The notes under the pieces are model-generated. The model was not told the origin of the DNA. It was given only the letters and a program-made list of their open reading frames with translations, and did not search any database. Shown here piece by piece: positions 6,161 through 9,753 of a DNA stretch of 9,753 nt. The position numbers were made by a program, and so were the translations under genes. The DNA comes from Candidatus Krumholzibacteriia bacterium (GTDB taxonomy: Bacteria; Krumholzibacteriota; Krumholzibacteriia; LZORAL124-64-63). The DNA is taken from NCBI GenBank assembly GCA_028718575.1, contig JAQULN010000075.1, positions 1-9,753 of the forward strand, written 5' to 3'. Within the stretch, counting starts at the first letter, position 1, and each line of letters opens with the position of its first letter.

Positions 6161-7900
6161 TCACTCCTTTTCCTGCATACGCTCCGGAGCGTCGACGCCG
6201 ATCAACGCCAAAGCCGTAGCTACCACGCGGCGGGTCGCCTGGCAGAGCATCAGGCGCGACTCGCTGCGCCGCTGGTCTTCGGGATCGACGATCTTGCACT
6301 GCTGGTAGAACTGGTGGTAGAGCGCCGCCAATTCGAGCACGTAGCTGGTTAGCCGATGCGGTTCGCGTGCCTGCGCCGCCGCGACAATCACCTGCGGCAA
6401 GCGGATCAGCTCCCGCATGAGGCTCCATTCCGCCTCGTGGTCGAGCAGTTGCAGGGCGGCGGCCGTCGGCTCCCGTAGGACCAATCCCGCCTCGCCGGCC
6501 TTGCTCAGCACCGAGCAGATGCGGGCGTGCGCGTACTGGACGTAGTAGACCGGGTTTTCGTTCGATTGCGCCTTCGCCAGATCGAGATCGAATTCGAGGT
6601 GGGAGTTCGGCTTGCGCGTCAGGAAAATGAACTTGGCCACGTCCGCGCCGACCTCGTCGATCAGCGCATCCATGGTCACGAACTGGCCCTTGCGCTTGGA
6701 CATGTTGATCGGCCGACCTTCCTCCAGGAAGGTGACGTGCTGGAGGATCTCGACTTCGAGCCAACCGGCCGGCACGCCGAGCGCCCTCATCCCGCCCTGC
6801 ATGCGCTGGATATAACCGTGATGATCGGGTCCCCAGTAGTCGATGGCGCATTCGAAGCCGCGCTGGAATTTGTGATGGTGGTAAGCGAGGTCCGCCAGGA
6901 AGTAGGTCGCCTGGCCGTCGGCGCGTATCAGCACGCGATCCTTTTCGTCGCCGTAGGCGGTGGACCGGAACCAGAGTGCGCCTTCTGCCTCGAACACGGC
7001 GTCGTTCTTGCGCAGGGTCTCGAGCGTGCGCTCGACGCGTTTGGTTTCGTGCAGCTCCGACTCGAAGTACCAGGTGTCGAAACGCAGGCCGAATCGCTTG
7101 CACGTCTCCCGCTGCCAGGCCAGGATCTTCATCAGCGCGTACTTCGCAAAACTGCGGATCGAATCGGCTTCCGGCAGGGCGCACCAATCGTCGGCGTTGC
7201 CGGACGGCGCGCTGACGCGCTGGAAACTCTCGTTGTCGAACGCCTTGGCCGCCGCCTGGACGGCCAGCGCGTCTTGTTCGAGAAGCTCCGCGGCCATGAT
7301 CTCGACGTAGCGTCCCTCGTAGCCGTTTTCCGGGACGGACACTTGCCGGCCGCGCAGTTGCAGGAATTGCGCGCGCAAGGACGCGCCGAGCAAATTGACC
7401 TGGCGGCCTGCGTCGTTGACGTAGTACTCGCTGTGCGCGTCAAACCCCACAGCATCGAGCAGGCGGCAGAGCGTCATGCCGAACGCGCCGGCGCGGGCCG
7501 ATACCACGTTCAACGGACCCGTCGGATTCGCGCTGATGAACTCCACGTTGATGCGTTTGCCGCCGCCCGTCTTGATCTCGGCGAGCGCGTCACCGGACCA
7601 GACCGCCAGCATCCGTTCGATCTGGTAGTTGCGCGCGAAACGAAAATTGATGAATCCCGGCCCGGCGATCTCGACCGATTCGACCAGATCGCGGTCCAGT
7701 TCCAGCCCTGCGGCCAACTCGCCGGCGAGCTCGCGGGGTTTGCGGCCGAGCCGTTTGGCGAGCATCAGCGCCACGCTGGTACTGAGATCGCCGTGGCCGC
7801 GGTCGCGCGGCTTCTCGAGCGTTATCGCGAGATCTTCCTCGTAGATGCCCAGCTTTTCCAGAGGCGCCTTGAAGGCTTGTCGGATCAACGACTCAAGCAT
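6161..7900 (-). CDS. argS: arginyl-tRNA synthetase with an altered HIGH motif
   Basis: Class I synthetase that charges tRNA-Arg with arginine in the cytoplasm; 579 residues, normal size. Residues 1-95 match the N-terminal Arg-specific additive domain (GHGDLST near 36-41, ending in GPGFINFRF). The catalytic core follows with EFISANPTGPL (120-130). The usual HVGHxR is here NVVSAR (131-136), so both HIGH-motif histidines are replaced. The rest is canonical: EYYVNDAGRQV (158-168), PENGYEGRYV (190-199), DYWGPDHHGYIQRM (354-367) and MSKRKGQFVT (400-409). The anticodon-binding DALR domain runs from about 450 to the end with NPVYYVQYAHARI (449-461). Start ATG 7900 lies 4 bases after the rsfS stop and the gene ends 2 bases before the kinase start, so it sits inside an operon. 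I recall similar non-HIGH variants in some bacterial ArgRS, so the enzyme is probably active, but this is unverified. Confidence 0.96.
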   Translation of the reverse strand: MLESLIRQAFKAPLEKLGIYEEDLAITLEKPRDRGHGDLSTSVALMLAKRLGRKPRELAGELAAGLELDRDLVESVEIAGPGFINFRFARNYQIERMLAVWSGDALAEIKTGGGKRINVEFISANPTGPLNVVSARAGAFGMTLCRLLDAVGFDAHSEYYVNDAGRQVNLLGASLRAQFLQLRGRQVSVPENGYEGRYVEIMAAELLEQDALAVQAAAKAFDNESFQRVSAPSGNADDWCALPEADSIRSFAKYALMKILAWQRETCKRFGLRFDTWYFESELHETKRVERTLETLRKNDAVFEAEGALWFRSTAYGDEKDRVLIRADGQATYFLADLAYHHHKFQRGFECAIDYWGPDHHGYIQRMQGGMRALGVPAGWLEVEILQHVTFLEEGRPINMSKRKGQFVTMDALIDEVGADVAKFIFLTRKPNSHLEFDLDLAKAQSNENPVYYVQYAHARICSVLSKAGEAGLVLREPTAAALQLLDHEAEWSLMRELIRLPQVIVAAAQAREPHRLTSYVLELAALYHQFYQQCKIVDPEDQRRSESRLMLCQATRRVVATALALIGVDAPERMQEKE

Positions 7901-7904
7901 GGCT

Positions 7905-8393
7905 CTATTCCATCGCTGCGGAGCCGGAACTCGGACCGGTCAGCGCGAGATCGGGGTGGCGCCGGCGCCATTCGTCGCTCTGCACGTGGCGCTCGGTGAC
8001 GGCCAGGAAGCGTGCGTCTCCCCAGAGACGTTCCAGCTGATAGTACTGGCGCACCTCCGGCCGGAACACGTGCACGACCACATCGACGAAATCCAGTAGC
8101 ACCCAGCGGCCGTCGGCTTCGCCCTCGCTGCCGGCCGGCTTTTGCCCGACGCCGGCCAGGCCCGTGCGCACCGACCGCGCCATGGCCTTGACCTGTGTAT
8201 CGGCGTGGCCACAACCGATCACGAAAAAGTCGCAGACGTCGGACAATCGGCGCAGATCGAGAATAACGACATCCTCGCCCTTGAGAGTCAGCAAATGGTA
8301 CGCCGCGCGCTCGGCCAGCAGGAAGCCCGCCGATTCGTCCGGCATCGTCGGGGGCGCGGGATCGCGCTCAGTATCATCGTTGGTTGCAGTCAT
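7905..8393 (-). CDS. rsfS: ribosome silencing factor RsfS (Iojap/DUF143 family)
   Basis: Binds ribosomal protein uL14 on the large subunit and blocks joining with the small subunit, lowering translation in poor growth conditions (known for the family). The conserved core runs from about residue 24 to 135. It has DVVILDLRRLSDVCDFFVIG (41-60), then CGHADTQVKAMA (61-72), and finally W97-LLDFVDVVVHVF (99-110) with RQYYQLERLWGDA (115-127), the strongest signature of the family. At 162 residues it is longer than the usual 105-130: there is a Pro/Asp-rich tail before the core and about 25 extra residues after it, both likely disordered. Start ATG 8393 has AAAGAG just upstream. It sits 19 bases after the prenyl synthase gene and 4 bases before argS. 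In many genomes rsfS pairs with nadD; here no nadD is in view. Confidence 0.95.
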   Translation of the reverse strand: MTATNDDTERDPAPPTMPDESAGFLLAERAAYHLLTLKGEDVVILDLRRLSDVCDFFVIGCGHADTQVKAMARSVRTGLAGVGQKPAGSEGEADGRWVLLDFVDVVVHVFRPEVRQYYQLERLWGDARFLAVTERHVQSDEWRRRHPDLALTGPSSGSAAME

Positions 8394-8412
8394 CGCTCTT
8401 TCGCGCCGCGTC

Positions 8413-9417
8413 TCAGTTGAGACGGTTGATCACGTACTCCACCGCCGTGGCCAGAAGTTCCCGGCGGGGTCCCGGCGCCAGGCCGGCCAACGCTTGTTTG
8501 GCTTGCTCGCCGTAGCTGCGGGCTCGCTCATAAGCGTATTCTACGCCGCCGTGAGCCTGCACGAACGCCTGGACTTCCGCCCAGCTCGCCGCCCGCTCGC
8601 GCGGATCCCGGCAGCCTGCCAGCGTATTCAACATGCGCCGCTTCGGTTCCGACGCACGGCGCCAGGCGGCGATCAGAGGCAGTGTAATTCGGCCTTCTTC
8701 CCAGTCGCCGCCCGTCGGTTTGCCTAGCCGGCGGGGGTCGCCCAAGTAATCGAAGATATCATCCGTGATCTGGAATACCAGCCCCGTTTGCCGGCCGAAC
8801 TGCTGGAACATCTTATCCATGGCGTCGCCGTCGGGTAGGAACGACGCTCCGATCCGGCACGCGCATTCGATCAGCGAGGCGGTTTTCTGGTAGATGATCC
8901 GCAAGTAGGTGTCCTCGTCGACATCCAGGCTGTAGCGCGTCTGCACCTGCAGCATCTCGGCCTCGCTCATCAACACCGCGGTTTCGGTCATCAGTTGGAA
9001 CGCCCGAACCAGGCTCAGCCGCGCCAGATGCCGCAGGGCGCGCGTATAGAGGAGATCGCCCATGATCAGGGCCGTGGCAGGGCCGTACATCGCGTTGACC
9101 GCCGGGCGCCCGCGGCGGGTCTGCGCCTCGTCGATGAAGTCGTCGTGCACCAGGGTCGCAGTATGAACCAGTTCCACCGCCGCCGCCGCCTCGATCGCGT
9201 CCGCCGGCACCTCGCCGCCGTCCATGGCGCTCAGAAGCAGCAAGGTAGGTCTAAACAACTTGCCCTGGCCCTGCCGCACGTGGCGGCCCACCTCGGCGGC
9301 CAATTCGATGTCGGAGGCAACCAGGCCGTCCAGGGCCGCCTGCATCGCGACCAGCGAGGGCTTGATCCGCCGCTGTAACTGGACCAGCTTGACGAGTTCG
9401 AAATCAGGCAGCGACAT
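8413..9417 (-). CDS. polyprenyl diphosphate synthase, long-chain trans type
   Basis: Extends an allylic diphosphate with IPP units to make the isoprenoid side chain of a respiratory quinone. I take ATG 9417 (334 residues), preceded by AGGGGGT. ATG 9441, 8 codons earlier, has no ribosome site. Motifs in this numbering: GKLFRP (52-57) for IPP binding, the first Asp-rich motif DDFID (92-96) followed by RRGRPA (101-106), MGDLLYTRAL (119-128), the second Asp-rich motif DDIFD (219-223) and GKPTGGDWEEGRITLPLI (232-249). The residues 4 and 5 before DDFID are Thr and Ala, not aromatic; aromatic residues there stop chains at C15-C20, so a longer product (C35-C50, as in IspB/HepT) is inferred. Exact length, and whether ubiquinone or menaquinone uses it, cannot be read. 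It is soluble or membrane-associated. It lies 53 bases after tatC and 19 bases before rsfS. Confidence 0.93.
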   Translation of the reverse strand: MSLPDFELVKLVQLQRRIKPSLVAMQAALDGLVASDIELAAEVGRHVRQGQGKLFRPTLLLLSAMDGGEVPADAIEAAAAVELVHTATLVHDDFIDEAQTRRGRPAVNAMYGPATALIMGDLLYTRALRHLARLSLVRAFQLMTETAVLMSEAEMLQVQTRYSLDVDEDTYLRIIYQKTASLIECACRIGASFLPDGDAMDKMFQQFGRQTGLVFQITDDIFDYLGDPRRLGKPTGGDWEEGRITLPLIAAWRRASEPKRRMLNTLAGCRDPRERAASWAEVQAFVQAHGGVEYAYERARSYGEQAKQALAGLAPGPRRELLATAVEYVINRLN

Positions 9418-9419
9418 GC

Positions 9420-9426
9420 ACCCCCT
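9420..9426 (-). promoter_or_regulatory. Shine-Dalgarno-like AGGGGGT before the prenyl synthase start
   Basis: On the minus strand AGGGGGT differs from AGGAGGT at one base and ends 2 bases before ATG 9417, a shorter spacing than usual. An AT-rich stretch (TAGTATATA) just upstream looks -10-like but has no -35 partner. Confidence 0.4.
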
Positions 9427-9470
9427 ATATACTATCGCCATGCCGGCGGCGGCGATGCCCCGGCCGCGAC

Positions 9471-9753
9471 CTAGTCTTGCGGTTCTGCGACCGGCGCTTG
9501 TTTGCGGTTCCGTTTGCGCCGCGTCACGGCCATGGCCACCAGCACCGAGGTGATATACAAAAGGGCCACCGGAACGGCCATAGCGAGTTGACTGAAGACA
9601 TCCGGCGGCGTCAGGATCGCCGATACCACCGCGATCAAGATCAGGGCGTAGCGCCAGGTGCGTAGAAGCGCGCGCGGATCCACGATCTCGAACACCGACA
9701 GGAAGAAGACGAGCACCGGCAGTTCGAAAACCAGGCCGAAGGCCAAGCTGAGC
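9471..9753 (-). CDS. tatC: twin-arginine translocase subunit TatC, C-terminal part (5' end outside window)
   Basis: TatC is the inner-membrane receptor for twin-arginine signal peptides of folded proteins. Only the last 93 residues are in view and the frame is open to the right edge. The fragment starts in a membrane helix with AFGLVFELPVLVFF, whose Glu matches the conserved Glu of TatC helix 4 (E170 in E. coli). It continues with ALLRTWRYALI, then the periplasmic loop signature LTPPDVFSQ with the conserved Asp (D211 in E. coli), a last helix AMAVPVALLYITSVLVA and a basic, probably cytoplasmic tail (TRRKRNRKQ). tatA/tatB would lie upstream if present. The next gene begins 53 bases after its stop on the same strand, which fits one operon. 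Identification is secure although only about a third of the protein is visible. Confidence 0.93.
   Translation of the reverse strand, partial: LSLAFGLVFELPVLVFFLSVFEIVDPRALLRTWRYALILIAVVSAILTPPDVFSQLAMAVPVALLYITSVLVAMAVTRRKRNRKQAPVAEPQD

Noticed and set aside
6159..7187. N-terminal extension of the PfkB kinase frame
   Set aside because: The frame is open for about 340 codons upstream, but that part overlaps argS in another frame and is not kinase-like. ATG 6158 with GGAG fits the family start exactly.
6527..7999. Plus-strand ORF (490 codons) opposite argS and rsfS
   Set aside because: Antisense to two strongly identified genes and rich in Arg, Ala and Gln without family motifs; treated as a GC-driven shadow.
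9426..9440. Leaderless promoter for the prenyl synthase from the TAGTATATA stretch
   Set aside because: There is no -35 element, the gene has a Shine-Dalgarno-like sequence, and the 53-base gap after tatC suggests read-through from upstream.

Overview
The window is a GC-rich bacterial chromosome segment. Every gene I can support lies on the minus strand, so transcription runs from base 9753 toward base 1. It holds housekeeping and envelope genes plus signalling genes. I see no rRNA, tRNA, insertion sequence, phage gene or CRISPR array. TatC, a long-chain-type polyprenyl diphosphate synthase and a sigma-54 activator suggest a Gram-negative-type or deep-branching lineage with high GC. I cannot name the phylum from sequence alone.

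Layout in transcription order: (1) 9753-5250 is a tight block: tatC (C-terminal part only), a polyprenyl diphosphate synthase, rsfS, argS and a PfkB-family sugar/nucleoside kinase. The gaps are 53, 19, 4 and 2 bases, so it is very likely one operon. (2) 5061-4207 is an unrecognised two-module protein with its own plausible sigma-70-type promoter and a strong ribosome binding site before a GTG start. Its C-terminal half has an internal duplication that resembles the allosteric dimer domain of 2-isopropylmalate synthase. (3) 4206-3884 is a 323-base leader region. It contains a 14-codon ORF with an excellent Shine-Dalgarno, in the same frame as the next gene. (4) 3883-2537 is a multi-pass membrane HD-GYP protein, predicted to be a cyclic-di-GMP phosphodiesterase, starting at TTG. 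(5) 2495-1482 is purM, complete, 41 bases downstream. (6) 1481-1203 is an intergenic region with three perfect palindromes. (7) 1202 to the left edge is a sigma-54-dependent activator with a GAF-like N-terminus, cut off before its DNA-binding domain.

The large operon joins membrane and lipid export functions (TatC, isoprenoid chain) with translation (RsfS ribosome silencing, ArgRS) and a kinase. The downstream genes are signalling and purine synthesis. The points most worth a second look are the LeuA-dimer-like orphan protein, the altered HIGH motif in ArgRS, the small ORF in frame before the HD-GYP gene, and the AT-richer membrane half of the HD-GYP protein. Several long plus-strand ORFs are antisense shadows of these genes and are left out.
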